DNA of 64,000 bases from Sindora glabra (GCA_020226215.1 CM035227.1:7185343-7249342), one strand, 5' to 3'; positions 1 through 11,933 are shown, counted from the first letter of the stretch. The notes: a model not told the origin generated them from the sequence alone. Numbers and translations: made by a program.

Positions 1-651
1 GGGAGATCAGAGGTGGAGGAGATTTAGGCAAAAAAATTGATGCTTTTGATTATCTTCAAATGTTCCCTTCAGAAAACAAATAAACAGAACTAATTCGCTA
101 ACATAAGTTTCAAAAATGATAAATTACACTTCTGAAACATTATTAGGATGTCAAAAATGTATACTAAACAATTAAATTTAACTAAACTATATGTTAAAAA
201 TCCTGCTGGGACGCCAGCATCTTGTCATTTTATTATCTCAGCAACCAAAGAATATTTTCGAATGACTTTGCTTTGAGGTGATGAATAAACTTCAGGGCGC
301 TAAACGATGTTCAACATCAGGACACCATTATGAACTGAGATTTGGATTACGTTTTCCCGTGTTGTTCTTCCATTAGTCCTTTCACTTTCCCTTTTGCTTT
401 ACTGATAAATCCAAGATCTTCCCAGCTGCAATATGTACGGAGAGAAATAACCTTATTATTGTCAATGTGGATACAAATAACTGTGTCATACAATTGGGCC
501 TCCTATGGAAGTCCCTCGCCATTTGACTTCAACATACAAGGATCAATAGCGAGCGTTTACAATTATCCACTACATGAAAGCGCTCCTCATGCTCATCTTT
601 GGCCCCACTCTACAAATACCCATTTCATGACTCTTCGAAACTGGAGTGGAG
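1..651. other. 3' flank of the PPR gene
   Basis: No gene is recognised. The stretch lies downstream of the minus-strand PPR gene and probably holds its 3' untranslated region. A 112-codon plus-strand open frame at 342-680 overlaps the PPR end and resembles nothing known to me. Confidence 0.4.
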
Positions 652-2253
652 CTAAACATCAACTTGAACATCACTTCTAAAGCCAATGATACTTTCCAAG
701 ACACTGCATATCTCTTCTGTTCTTTCATTTGATTTATCGACAGAATAGAAGTGATGAACTCGATTATCAACTTCGATCCAACTGCAACCTGGAATTTTAC
801 GGGAATTTCGCTCTCTCAACATGCTCCTTACCATTCCTACTTCATCCCATTTTCCTAATTCCCCGTATATATTAGCCAACATTATACCATAGCCACCATT
901 ATCTGGATCTATTTCTACCAACTTCTTTGCTGCTAATTCGGCCAAATCAGTACGGCCATGAATCTTACATCCATTAAGCAAAGAACCCCAAACGACTTCA
1001 TCAGGTTCCATGCTCATGTTCCGAACAACGTCCATTGCCTCATCAAATCGGCCCGCTCGACCAAGAAGGTCTATCAAGCATCCATAGTGTTCAATCCGAG
1101 GCTCTATCCCGTATTCTTGAGTCATCGTCTCAAAGAAGTAGTAACCTTTCTCAACCCGTCCTCCATGCGTACAAGCATTCAGTAAACCGATAAAAGTCAC
1201 CTCATCTGGTCTTATATTATCACCACGCCCCATCATATGCTCAAAAATGTCAATTGCACTCTCACTTTGTCCATGAAGTGCAAAAGAGTTGATCAAGGAA
1301 TTCCATGATGTTAAGCTTTTTTCTGAATTCATGTTAAAAATCCTTCTCGCCTGTTTAAGGTTGCCGCATTTCCCATACATATCTAGCAGAGCATTTGAAG
1401 TAAAAGTGTCTAGAGCAAAACCATTTTTGTAAAGGTAACCATGTATCCATTTTCCAAGTTGCAGCATGCCTGTGTGGCTGCAAGCTGAAAGTGCACAAAC
1501 TATTGTGACTTGGTTTGGCTTGTTATATTGATATTGATTCTCGATAGCAAGAGAAACCATTTTTCTAAAGAGGGTGAGTGCCTCACTGAAAAATCCATTC
1601 TGTGTACACCCTGCAATTACAGCATTCCAAGAGGGTACATCTCTCTCCGGCATTTCATCAAACAACGTCATAGCGTTGTTAATATCCCCAGTTCTTGTAT
1701 ACCCAGAAATCATGGCCGTCCAAGAAACAACATTTTTCTCAATCATTTCATCAAACAGCTTCCGGGCTTTACCGACATCTAATGGAATCCTCGTATAGGA
1801 ATCCACGAGAGCAGTTTGCACAACTGGGTATTTCTGAAATCCAGATTTTACAATCTGAGTATGCACCAACTCAGTGCCACGAGACCCCAAAACGTCAGGG
1901 CATGATTTCAAGACGTGTGGGTAGATGAACTGGTTGGGCTGAGGGCTTCCTCGACGAACCATATTGCGGTATAACAAAAATGCAGAAACATGATCGGGTC
2001 GAGACGCATAGGCAGTGATCACGGCTGTGTAAAGATAGATATTGGGTGACTTGAGATGATCGAAGATGAGTCGTGCGTAACGGAGATCGGCAAGAGAAAG
2101 TGCGCAGAAGCGAACGAGTTTGAAGGCGTAGAACTGGGTTTGGCCATGACCCAAGGCAATGAGATAGGCTTGGAGTTGCTTGAGATGGTTAAGATGATTG
2201 CTCTTTGCGAGTATAGCCAAAACGTGTTGGTTTACGTTCAACTGCTTAAACAT
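652..2253 (-). CDS. Pentatricopeptide repeat protein, PLS class with E/E+ domain
   Basis: A single-exon, 533-residue PPR protein, complete from Met to stop. Degenerate 31-36-residue repeats are visible from about residue 45 to 430, for example the paired units reading NVVSWTAMISGYTRTGD and DVPSWNAVIAGCTQNG, which is the alternating P/L/S pattern. After the last repeat, an E domain (VVWGSLLNGCKIHG, around residue 425) and an E+ segment (PGCSWIEVDNRVHHFYS, around 490-507) follow. No DYW deaminase tail is present: the protein stops about 25 residues later. Proteins of this class are known to bind organellar RNA in a sequence-specific way and usually support C-to-U editing, recruiting a DYW partner in trans. 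The N terminus is consistent with a mitochondrial or plastid address, but which one is inference. Being intronless is typical of plant PPR genes. The exact RNA target cannot be read from the sequence. Confidence 0.92.
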   Translation of the reverse strand: MFKQLNVNQHVLAILAKSNHLNHLKQLQAYLIALGHGQTQFYAFKLVRFCALSLADLRYARLIFDHLKSPNIYLYTAVITAYASRPDHVSAFLLYRNMVRRGSPQPNQFIYPHVLKSCPDVLGSRGTELVHTQIVKSGFQKYPVVQTALVDSYTRIPLDVGKARKLFDEMIEKNVVSWTAMISGYTRTGDINNAMTLFDEMPERDVPSWNAVIAGCTQNGFFSEALTLFRKMVSLAIENQYQYNKPNQVTIVCALSACSHTGMLQLGKWIHGYLYKNGFALDTFTSNALLDMYGKCGNLKQARRIFNMNSEKSLTSWNSLINSFALHGQSESAIDIFEHMMGRGDNIRPDEVTFIGLLNACTHGGRVEKGYYFFETMTQEYGIEPRIEHYGCLIDLLGRAGRFDEAMDVVRNMSMEPDEVVWGSLLNGCKIHGRTDLAELAAKKLVEIDPDNGGYGIMLANIYGELGKWDEVGMVRSMLRERNSRKIPGCSWIEVDNRVHHFYSVDKSNERTEEICSVLESIIGFRSDVQVDV

Positions 2254-3178
2254 CTTTTCCTTCCCTTGAGACTTGCACCCTCAATTTTATAGCTCACCCC
2301 ACTACTGAGCACACAGTGCAATAGCAGAAGTCCCATTCTAACCAGCGAAAATCAATTTGATTGAAATCAATACGTAATATTTATATCTATAAATACATAA
2401 TCCAACACAATTTGAGTTAAATTAATTCCTCCTGAAAGTGGAATTGAATTGATTTGGACAACATTTCAAGCAAAATGAACAATTTGGAAGTTTCACAGTG
2501 AAATTGATTTGACTGAGATAACAACTTTCGCAATATAAGCAATCTGGAAGTTTTGAAGTCTAAACTTTATGAATGAGGTGGAATGAGATTAATATACAGA
2601 ATAATGATGACCATCTCCGTTTGCTAACCCCTAATTTAATAAAGCCTGAAGTATATATAAATGATAGATAACATAGTAATTATGTTTAGATACAATAAAC
2701 ATGACTCAAGAAAATGAATTCAGTTTATAACCAACTAGCCTCTGCGACCTGAAACTAGCTTGAATTTACAGAGAAGTTGCCATTGTTCGATGGTCAGATG
2801 TAGAAAATTGAAAATTGAATGTCTCAGAGATAAATAGGAATTGTGGTTTGGAGACAGATCCTTATTTGGGGTCCCGCCAGAGACCAACGTCCCCATAATA
2901 ACATCACAGCACTTTGCAGTCGCGCCGGAGACTAGCCTCATCGTTCCAAAACTGAGCTTTGCAAGTAATTATGACCCCGTGTTTCCACTTTCAAGATGCA
3001 TAGTCTCACTAGAACCATTTAAATTTATAACCTTTTAAAGAATCTTAAAGATGAATAATCCAATGAGAATTATAACGAAATCTTCCCAGTTCCCAGAATT
3101 CTTCAGAAGAACTGCAGGGTTCATTTTCCCCAGCATGGCGCCTGCACACAGTTTATCCTCACCCAAAATTATATTTCC
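2254..3178. other. Spacer between PPR and DnaJ genes
   Basis: About 0.9 kb, AT-rich. It should contain the PPR promoter (right of 2253 on the minus strand) and the 3' untranslated region of the J-domain gene. No further gene or clear repeat is seen. Confidence 0.4.
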
Positions 3179-5527
3179 TCAATCATCGATATCTTTATTA
3201 TTTCCTTCTTTTTCTTCCCTAAATTTTCCCATATCATTGATAACTTCCTCATCATTAGCTATTTCTATGTTCCCCTCTGTTTTTTCTTCTACAATACTAT
3301 CCTGGTTGTCTACTATATCCTCCTCCTCTACATCTTTTACTACCTGGAGGAGTTCAAATGGCAGAGCTGCAGGGTCCAAATCCCTGCAACCTTTTGGGGC
3401 ATTTTCAGCCTCTTGACCAGTAAGTAAGTGCGAAGGGACCTGATGAGAGAACCGAAACATCTCTTCCCTTGGAATAATCCTGACTTCTGTTGGGTCTAAG
3501 TGCCGGTGGAATAATGTCTTAAAACCAGCCACCTTGATCAGAGGAGCAACAATTACACCACGTTCTCCACTAAAATCCTCAAGTACTTCAACCATGTCAT
3601 ACTTGCGTCTCACCTCATATTCTGTTAACTCATTCCAATCAGAAGACCAATTCCTATAAAGAGCCCAAACATCTCCCTTCCTGGGATATACACAAATGAC
3701 TCCATGCATACCTTTTCTCCACCTAACCTTGTGAGAAAAAGAATTAAGCGAGTCATTGATTTCATATCTACCTATTTTGAAATCCCCACAAGCTTTTGAA
3801 AAACCTGAAGCAACCCAGTTGAGAGGACCCAGTTCATCGTTGGTCTTTGAATGGAGCCAACTGATACGGATCTTGAATGGCTCCAAAGAAATCACACGAT
3901 GAATAACAGCATAGCATCGAGGCATGCCATCATCGTCATCATATGCAGCCCATACTTGATTTTCACCAAATGATCTTTCTGTTCGATCCTTGTCAAAATC
4001 ATGGAAATCAGCATCTGGAACATATATTGACATTGCTTCCAAGATTTCTGCATTCATGTTAGCAACAGCACTGCCTGCAAAAAACTTGGCAGCATGGGAT
4101 TCACTCTTTCTATCTTCTGAGTTCCCAATTTTACTTTGATCACATGTCTCAGAGATTTTTAAAGATTGTTCTCCCTTTTCATTTGCTTTTGGGTTGCTGT
4201 TTTCACTCTCTTTCACTGAAGTTCTCGCAACAGAATTTAACTTAAATTCTGGTAGTTTCTTGAAAATTTCCTTCCTAGCCTTTTCCATTAGAAGATTCTC
4301 AAGTCTGATCAGGGATACATCTCTTGTGCTGCCAGGCTTGGTGAAAATCTTCCCACTTGATTCAAAATCTCCTTGTTCAAATCCAGATGAGTTAGCTGTC
4401 CCAAGTACTCCATTTCCCACACCTGCTTGATTACTGTAGCCACTCACACTTGCATCTTCCGTGCCCCGTTTTCTCTTTGCAGGACTAGAGTACCCTGAAG
4501 AGGAAAGACCCCTGGGCTTCTTAGAAGCACGCCGCTTCCTTCTTAAGTCATCTTTCCTTCTTGTAGCTGCCTGTGCTTCCTCACGTTCTCTCTTTACTTT
4601 CTCGTATGCCTGCTGAACCACAGTTGCAGCTTGAGCTGCAGTTGAAACACCAGAAGTTTTTGAGAACGGACTCCACTGAAAATTGGTATTGTTATGGGAG
4701 TCAGGATGACTATTAAATCCGGCTCCAACATTTGGGGTCGCCATCTTCTTTCCTGAATTAGATTTGTTTTTATTGGGCATTTGGTGATTATCATTATTTG
4801 GTGGCGGGGGAAAGGTCCACCGGGTGGCAGGTCTAACACCACTTGCAGGTGGCGGAGCTGTTTCCACAGCAAAATATTCCCCATGGCAGCTGGGGCACAA
4901 GAGTTTCAGGTTAAGGTAAACTCTGAGATACTCAAATTGCATTTTGCATCGATGGCAGGCAGTCCAAAATGTATTTGACTTCGACTTATGAGTAGAAGTT
5001 GAAGCGTGTGCTGACTTTGTATTCTTCTGGGTCCGTGCACTTGAAGTGGTAGTTTTGGAAAAATTATAACCTCCATTAGCCTCTGGTTGCACTGATGAAC
5101 TGCCAGAAGCAGCTGAAACTTTCCATATTTTTGCATTCCTCTTTTGGTCATATGCTACCCTTTTAGCCTTATCCGATAATACATTCCATGCATCTAAAAT
5201 AAGTCTAAATGCTCCATCAGCTCCAACTGATTTGTTTTTATCAGGGTGAAGCGTGAGAGCCAGCTTCTTATAATGTTTCTTCACAGTTTCATCATCAGCC
5301 AGAGGATCGACACCCAGTATACCATACCAATCTGCCTCACCATTTATTGTGTTCTTTGAAGAAATATACACATCAAGTGTTGCTAGCATTTGAGAGATAC
5401 CTTCAAGTCCAGGAAATAAATTTTGCGCTTTTAGAGCAAACTTCTTTGCCCCCAAAATATCCTTTGAAGTAAACTTGTTCTCAGCGATTTCTTTAGCTCT
5501 GGTGGCCTCATCCTTATTGCACTCCAT
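3179..5527 (-). CDS. J-domain protein with C-terminal DUF3444
   Basis: A 782-residue protein in one coding exon. The J domain lies at residues 66-130 (starts DWYGILGV) with the catalytic HPD tripeptide at 94-96, so it should be able to stimulate an Hsp70 ATPase. A CxxC...CxxC pair (Cys191/194 and 211/214) follows and could bind zinc. A basic stretch near 323-354 (RRKRRASKKPRG, then KRKR) looks like a nuclear localisation signal. Residues about 503-710 match the plant DUF3444 domain (GENQVWAAYDDDDGMPRCYA, then DVWALYRNW). The order J domain, zinc-like motif, DUF3444 is a plant-specific family whose clients are not well known. The tail after 730 is very acidic. In the 5' leader, the minus strand has a good donor near 6163 and an acceptor near 5540, so an untranslated first exon at about 6164-6350 is likely. 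I recall the Arabidopsis relative lying near CLPX on chromosome 5, as here, but did not check this. Confidence 0.92.
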   Translation of the reverse strand: MECNKDEATRAKEIAENKFTSKDILGAKKFALKAQNLFPGLEGISQMLATLDVYISSKNTINGEADWYGILGVDPLADDETVKKHYKKLALTLHPDKNKSVGADGAFRLILDAWNVLSDKAKRVAYDQKRNAKIWKVSAASGSSSVQPEANGGYNFSKTTTSSARTQKNTKSAHASTSTHKSKSNTFWTACHRCKMQFEYLRVYLNLKLLCPSCHGEYFAVETAPPPASGVRPATRWTFPPPPNNDNHQMPNKNKSNSGKKMATPNVGAGFNSHPDSHNNTNFQWSPFSKTSGVSTAAQAATVVQQAYEKVKREREEAQAATRRKDDLRRKRRASKKPRGLSSSGYSSPAKRKRGTEDASVSGYSNQAGVGNGVLGTANSSGFEQGDFESSGKIFTKPGSTRDVSLIRLENLLMEKARKEIFKKLPEFKLNSVARTSVKESENSNPKANEKGEQSLKISETCDQSKIGNSEDRKSESHAAKFFAGSAVANMNAEILEAMSIYVPDADFHDFDKDRTERSFGENQVWAAYDDDDGMPRCYAVIHRVISLEPFKIRISWLHSKTNDELGPLNWVASGFSKACGDFKIGRYEINDSLNSFSHKVRWRKGMHGVICVYPRKGDVWALYRNWSSDWNELTEYEVRRKYDMVEVLEDFSGERGVIVAPLIKVAGFKTLFHRHLDPTEVRIIPREEMFRFSHQVPSHLLTGQEAENAPKGCRDLDPAALPFELLQVVKDVEEEDIVDNQDSIVEEKTEGNIEIANDEEVINDMGKFREEKEGNNKDIDD

Positions 5528-6360
5528 TTCCCTGTCTTCTAGTGTATGATTCTAGGGAGTCCGAGTTTAAGTGTTCCTTCCAAAGACAATTTGTCCACCA
5601 AAAGTTACCCTATAGTAAAAAATAGTACAATTTTTATTAAGAGGATGACTTTAAAAAAGGAAAAAAAGAAAAAAACCATTCCTGCAGCAGATTGAATTCA
5701 CTCTTTTATTGAAAGCATGGCAAGACTAATATTTTTCTTCTGACAAATAGCAATGACAACTAAAGATAGGTTCGAATCAGGATAAATTCCTGCAGCTATA
5801 TTGAATATGTGAAGTTCCAAAAGGAAAGAAAGCCAAGTACAAAATTCAACACTCCCAACTTTCCGATGATCAATAAGTTGAAAAAAAAAATGACAGGGCA
5901 ACTAAAATTAAGACTATCGGAACCAAGGCCGAAAAAATAACAGCTGAATAAAGCTGCATTGAGCTTAAAGCATCAAGTTTTTAACAATCAAACCCTAAGA
6001 CTAGCAACAGAAAGGGAACCTAGAATCCTTTGAAGTTTATAAAATCAACTAAAAAGATGATGGAACCAGATTTAGAACAAACTAGATTTCTTGCTATTAG
6101 GTGTTATGGGAGACATCGAACAAAGAAATAGACGACAATTTGAGAGTAGCGAAGAAAAATTACCTGAGAATGAGTATAGTAGAAGATCAAATACTGTGAA
6201 ATTGTTGAAACAAAGAAAGAGTATTCAGAAAGATTGAGACTTGATGGAGGTTACTTTTCCGGCGACACAGTCCACTTTCTCCCCCATCTCCCCGCTTTCT
6301 GTCACGCAGTCCGAGCTTTTCGCCTTCTTCAAAACTTCTCTCATTAATTGAGTAAATTAG
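5528..6360 (-). other. Probable 5' untranslated exon, leader intron and promoter of the J-domain gene
   Basis: No coding frame. On the minus strand, CTCAG|GTAATTTTT near 6163 is a credible splice donor and ACACTAG near 5540 a credible acceptor, giving a leader intron of about 0.6 kb just before the ATG at 5527. The GC-richer block 6240-6340 would be the untranslated first exon. Confidence 0.4.
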
Positions 6361-6399
6361 ATTCACCTGTTTCAAAATTAATATATTTCCTTCATAAAA

Positions 6400-7895
6400 T
6401 AAAAATAAAAAGTTATATACATTTTAATGGAACGCTAAAAAAAAATGCGTGTAAAGTATAAAATATTTTTGTTACGCGAAAAATAAATTAGTTAAATAAA
6501 TAATTGTATAATTCATTCCGTACACATATGATGATAAGTTTCTTTCAAAAACATTTCTTTTTTTATTTTAATAATAAAAATTAGTAATTTTTTGGTATTA
6601 TTAAAATTATCGTATGATCACTATTATTATAAATACTTAAAGTGTTTTGTACTATTTTAAATGATAAAAAAACTTGAAATGAAAAAATATTTTTTGTCAA
6701 GTATAATTATAAAATATTAAGATGAAGAAAAAAATTATTTATTTAATATCAAATATAAAAAATTTTAAAAATAACTTTTTTACTTCAAAATAAAATTTGC
6801 TTTCCTCTGTTATTTTATTTTTGAATATAATTTTTTAACTATCAATATAAATAATATGTTGCTCTATTATAAATATATATATCATTTTCATGAATATATA
6901 TATAATATTTTTTCTACAAAAATTACCTTTTAACGGAATAAATGTGGCCTAAATTAGACAATAATTGAGTTTTAACCTTTTCAATAAGTTATATAAATAC
7001 AAACGACAATATAACAATATAATTACATCCAATATTATTTAGTTTGTATATGTATATTAAATGAATTATTACTTTTATTATCATTAAATATATATAAATT
7101 ATATTCATTATTCATAAAATATTATGTGTTTAGTTTAATATAAATTTTATTATCACATATTTATATTAATTTTTATTTTAATTATATGGACAATAATATA
7201 AAAATGATTAAAAAAACACATAGTTAAACAACAAATTTTTCAGCTTAAACATTACTTATGAATCGAGTTCATCAAAAGTGTAAATTAAAAATTTAGAATT
7301 TCATAATAATAATAATTAATTAAAAAATATTTTTTAAATTTGTAATTATATAAATCTTTGATTTTATCACAAAAAATTATGATTTTTTTATCACATACTT
7401 TAAGGGAACCAAATCTGCGCTCTTATATAATTTAAATATTCATCTATTTATTGATTGTAAACTTATACTAAATTTTAGTAATATTTTTAATTAAGAAGCT
7501 TTTAATTATATTTATACGCATTTTCAAAGTAAAATTTCCGTCAAATGTAAAAGTATGAATTAAAAATATGTATATATTTTAAAAATAAAATACTTTTAAT
7601 TTTATCAATATTTTCATAGGTTATATTCTTATTAGTATTTGCTCTTATTATCACATTTCTATTAAAAAAAAAGAAATTGTACTATTTTCGAGGTTATGAT
7701 TCATAATTATTTTATAATTGAATCAATAATATAATATCCTATAAAATGATTTATTTGTGTGAATTATATTTTTTATTTTTCTTGTACATACAATTATAAA
7801 AATTGATCTTCATATTTTTTTTAAATACTAAAGATGTGGGTTATTAGAATTTGCTTCCCTAATCTAACACCAAGCAAAGCATTAAAAGAATTTAA
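6400..7895. other. AT-rich intergenic DNA
   Basis: About 1.5 kb of very AT-rich sequence with many short A/T runs. I see no gene, RNA or clear terminal repeats. Confidence 0.4.
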
Positions 7896-8187
7896 GGTGA
7901 CGTTTAGTTCGTGGAATGTTTTTAACATTTTCAAGAATATTTTAAAGAAATATTATATTCCCATATTTAGTTCAAAGTTTGAAAAAAAAATGCTTAGAAA
8001 TGTCACATTCCCGAAAAAATTTTTAACCCAATATTTCTCTAAAATATTCTCATTGGGGGAGGTGAGTATCTCAAATTTTCATATAATGAAAATGTGATAT
8101 TAAAATATTCTCAAAAAAATTTATAATGAACTAAATATAGGAATGATACATTCCCGTTATATAAAATTTCATGAACCAAACACCACC
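7896..8187. mobile_element. Tourist-like MITE (292 bp)
   Basis: The ends form an imperfect terminal inverted repeat: left GGTGACGTTTAGTTCGTGG, right end complementary to GGTGGTGTTTGGTTCATG. A 3-bp TAA flanks both sides (7893-7895 and 8188-8190). Short length, no coding capacity and a TAA/TTA duplication fit a non-autonomous PIF/Harbinger-derived element. Its interior contains further inverted segments around GGAATAT-type motifs. Confidence 0.75.
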
Positions 8188-8660
8188 TAAAATTCGATAA
8201 ATAAGCTAAACTTGGTTTGGGAAAGTTGGTTTACTCAGTGCATCAATAAAATTATTAATAAACTATTAGAATTAGTTTCTGAATTAATATGTGTGGGATT
8301 GGTATATTATATTATAATTAAGATATGTGAATTGATGTTAAAAAGTCGTATTGATTTGAAATTAAGTGATGGAATTTATACAGTATTAACATGCAACGAA
8401 TACATACTTAGTTTGAGCTAAACACCTAAAATTCAATAAATGAGCTAAACTTGGTTTGGGAAAGTTGGTTTACTCAGTGCATCAATAAAATTATTAATAA
8501 ACTATTAGAATTAGTCTCTAAATTAATATGTGTGGGATTGGTATATTATATTATAATTAAGATATGCGAATTGATGTTAAAAAGTAGTATTGATTTGAAA
8601 TTAGGAATTTATACAGTATTAACATGCAACGGATACATACTTAGTTTCCTTGATCGATCT
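8184..8660. repeat. 239-bp tandem duplication spanning a copia LTR boundary
   Basis: Two copies begin with CACCTAAAATTC at 8184 and 8423. Each contains the same host flank plus the first ~46 bases of the copia LTR. Copy 1 keeps the original junction: target site TTAAG at 8363-8367 followed by the LTR start at 8368. In copy 2 the junction has lost about six bases, but the LTR continues full length. The open frames of 69 and 120 codons in these copies are simply the same repeated non-coding sequence. Confidence 0.85.
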
Positions 8661-9053
8661 GATGTTGTATATCACTTGCATGTTTTCTGTATTGCAAAAC
8701 ACGTACTCACAAACACTAATTCACGTACCCACATGAAAATCAGGAATCACCAGTTGGAACTCTGCATTGCGTTTCCACAACAGATGCACCACCACACACA
8801 CTTAGAGAATTAATTGTATTATGTGAGTTATCTAATAAAAATTTTCAGCAGCTTTCTGATATGAGACTTTATTCTATTTATAAAAGTCTTCTATCAGATC
8901 ATGTTCTTTCATACTGAAAGATTATATTTCTTCTTGAAATAATACAACTTGAAACACTGAAAGGTTATATTTCTTCTTGAAATAATGCAATTTGAAAGGT
9001 CAAGGATGATAACCTTTCATGTGGGCCCCATTATGGGTGTCCCACATTCATCA
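8604..9053 (-). repeat. Copia 3' LTR
   Basis: Matches the right-hand LTR (28266-28673) over its whole length, ending with the same CATTCATCA. It is about 42 bp longer because the segment GAAAGGTTATATTTCTTCTT is tandemly repeated at about 8919-8999. The outer TG end was lost at the tandem-duplication junction, but survives in the partial copy at 8368. Confidence 0.85.
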
Positions 9054-9063
9054 TCTCCCACTC
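9054..9063 (-). promoter_or_regulatory. Polypurine tract of the copia element
   Basis: On the minus strand GAGTGGGAGA lies immediately before the LTR start TGATGAATG. This is the expected place and composition for the plus-strand DNA primer of an LTR retrotransposon. Confidence 0.6.
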
Positions 9064-10148
9064 ACACATAATGGGATGAGCCACATCATATAATTTTTAT
9101 CTCTCTTCACGTTTTCATACTTGGTGCATCGTCGTGACTGCGTGGGCGAGACGTCATCTTAGATGTTCTTGTACTAGGAATCCTTATAGGACTAGCACAA
9201 AACAACCTCATCTTTTATTTATTTGTAACATGCCTCGAATGCTCTAGATTTGCCCATATACATTTTTCATATTTTGAACCTGATCCTTCTAGAGCTTTTA
9301 TTTTAAGCTCTGATTGTCACTCATATATGCGTAGTGTCCACACTTATGATGTTACCATAATTAACTTCATAATGGACATGTCTCAAACACTAGCATAATC
9401 ATGTATATGTTGGGAAATCTTTCTTTCACCCGTATATCACTTCAATTTGAAACAGTTGCTTTTCTAGCATTCATCTTTTAAACTATATTTGTCATTATTA
9501 TTAGATGTATACTAAGATAGTGAGCACTGTGTCATTTATTCATGATATCGTCAAAGTCAAAGGATATTTAGGAAAAGAATTATTTTTTTCTGAGACTCAC
9601 ACAGCAATGAACCAAGGATCTTTCACTCGCTTCTCGTTTGCGGTTATATTGCACATGTGGTATGAATCACATGTTACGGTATTTCTCTTGTAGCACAAGA
9701 GTGTATGTCGATTTTATTATTAATACTGTACAGATTTTAGTTGAGGTATACAAAGTACCTAACTTGAATTCTTTCACATTGTTCGACTTATTTTGACGTC
9801 AATTTTGAAGAATTCATTATCTGGCTACAGGTATTGTGCAAGGTAGGATAATCCACAAGTCGATCCATATTGTATTTTAGATCTCATCTCGACTTTTCCT
9901 TTGTTTCTTTTTATCGAGGTGACATATTTTATTTTATTTTTGTTACTTCTTAACTAAAAAATAATTTATTGTATTGGTGAACACATGTCTCATCTTCGCC
10001 CACTCCTTCTGAGTGTCGGAGGTGGTTGTTCATGTGAGAGAACTAACCTAAATAACATGTATGACATTCATACTAGACATCTATTTATTCAAATACGTAT
10101 TATAACAAATAATAGAATAGAATAAATTTTATTCATAAAAATGTTCAA
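9064..10148 (-). other. Copia 3' untranslated region
   Basis: About 1.1 kb between the RNase H stop and the polypurine tract. No coding sequence is recognised. Unusually long for copia, but no boundary of a further insertion was found. Confidence 0.4.
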
Positions 10149-10641
10149 TTATATTCTATGCATACTAAGAGATTTTACATGTTCAACATACACATCCCTA
10201 GGTATAGGCTTAGTAAAAGGATCTGCTATCATTTTATGCATAAAAATATATTGTATGGTGACATTTTTCTCTACTACGGCATTTCTAACAAAATGGTACT
10301 TGATATCTATATGCTTAGTTTTACTATAGTACTTCGGATCTTTTGTATAAGCGATGGCTGCCTGACTATCACAATATATCAGGATGGGGTTTAAGGTTTT
10401 GCCACAAATCCCCAGATTCTCCATGAATCTTTTCAGCCATATAGCTTCTTGTACTACTGCAGAACATGCTAACAACTCAACTTCCATTGTTGATAAAGCA
10501 ATACATGTCTGCTTCTTGCTACACCATGATATAGCACCATTATTTAGCAAGAATAAGTATCATGATGTGGATTTTCGCTCATCCAAGTCTCCTACCCAAT
10601 CCACATCAGAATATCCAACTAAGCACAAGTTGTCTCCTTGA
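10149..10641 (-). pseudogene. Copia RNase H domain
   Basis: The 133-codon frame ending at 10149 shows typical copia RNase H motifs: SWCSKKQTCIALSTMEVEL, the central CDSQAAIAY and KTKHIDIKYHFVR, then ADPFTKP near the polyprotein C terminus. Upstream, minus-strand codons read DERKSTS-stop-YLFLLNNGA, so a stop interrupts the conserved GYLFLL segment. It removes the DNA-RNA hybrid during reverse transcription in the intact family. Here it is a broken part of a defunct polyprotein. Confidence 0.85.
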
Positions 10642-10709
10642 TAACAAAGTGCGTAATCAGCCGTTCCTTTTAGATATCTTAATATTCGCTTGACAGCTTT
10701 CCAATGTTT

Positions 10710-11760
10710 CTATCCAAGGTTTGATTGGTATCTACTTACGAGTCCGACCGCATGACAAATATCCGGTCGAGTACACATCATTGCATACATAAGACTACCA
10801 ACTGCACTGGAATATAGAACTATTTCCATTGACTTTCGTTCAAAATCACTTTGAGGGCACATTTCCTGACTCAATGGTTCGCTCTTGTTAACAGGGGTAT
10901 CTATGGGTTTGCAATCTTTCATATTGAACTTTTCAAGACAATTATGTATTTAGTTTTCTTGAGAAAGTGAAACAAGTTTCTTAGAGTGATCCCTAAAAAT
11001 TTTAACTCTAAGAATGTAATCTGCTTCACCCATATCCTTCATCTCAAAATTCGTGGATAGCCATTCCTCAATAGCTATGATCGATTTCAAGTTGTTCCCA
11101 GCCAATAGTATATCATCCACGTAAAGGGATAATATCACTAAATTACCTTCATACCGCTTAATGTAAATACAATGGTCTTCCTCAATCATTTTGAAGTTGA
11201 ATGAAGTTATTGCTTGGTGAAACCTCAAATAACATTATCTGGATGATTGTTTTAGTCCATAAATAGACCGTTAAAGTTTACAAACCTTCTTTTCATCTCC
11301 CTTTTAGATGAAACCCTCTGGTTGTTCCATGTAGATTTCTTCATCCAGTTCTCCATTCAAAAAGGCAGTTTTTACATCCATTTGATATAATTCTAAATTT
11401 AGGTTTGCTACTATGGCTAGGAGCAATCTAATTGAATTAAAACATACAACAGGAGATAATATATTCTCATAATCTATTCCTTCTTGGTGAAACCTCAAAT
11501 ACCATTATCTAGATGATTGTTTTAGTCCATAAATAGACCGTTGAAGTTTACAAACCTTCTTTTCATTTCTCTTTTAGATGAAACCTACTGGTTGTTCTAT
11601 GTAGATTTCTTCATCTAGTTCTCCATTCAAAAAGGCAATTTTTACATCCATTTGATATAATTCTAAATTTAGGTTTGCTACTATGGCTAGGAGCAATCTA
11701 ATTGAATTAAAACGTACAACATGAGAGAATATATTCTCATAATCTATTCCTTCTTGTTGT
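10710..11760 (-). pseudogene. Copia reverse transcriptase, broken
   Basis: Fragments in element order: VCFNSIRLLLAIVANLNLEL and QMDVKTAFLNGELDEEIYM (11498-11304), the catalytic LYVDDILLAGN (around 11120), then DCKPIDTPVNKSEPLS and GSLMYAMMCTRPDICHAVG (10922-10710). Stops and frameshifts separate the pieces. A 270-bp direct duplication (start points 11221 and 11491) repeats the segment around the AFLNGELDEEIYMEQPEGF motif. Because 270 is a multiple of three, it need not have shifted the frame when it arose. Confidence 0.85.
11214..11760. repeat. 270-bp tandem duplication inside the copia reverse transcriptase
   Basis: The block from AACCTCAAATAACATT (11221) recurs from AACCTCAAATACCATT (11491) with only scattered substitutions, giving a period of 270 bp and two copies. 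The second copy ends where the original sequence resumes near 11756. Confidence 0.85.
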
Positions 11761-11933
11761 ATGTACCCCTTTACAACTAATCGAGCCTTGTATTTTTCTA
11801 TTGAACCATCTGATTTCCTTTTGATTTTGAGAACTCACTTGTTCCCTATTGCCTTTCGGCCAGATGGTAGATTAACCAGTTTCTAAACTTGGTTAGTTTT
11901 CATTGAGTCCATCTCTTCCTCCATTGCTTTCTT

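Noticed and set aside
8212..8813. Two similar proteins of 69 and 120 residues starting MVWESWFTQCINK
   Set aside because: They are the two copies of a tandem duplication of host flank and LTR edge, with no conserved protein features.
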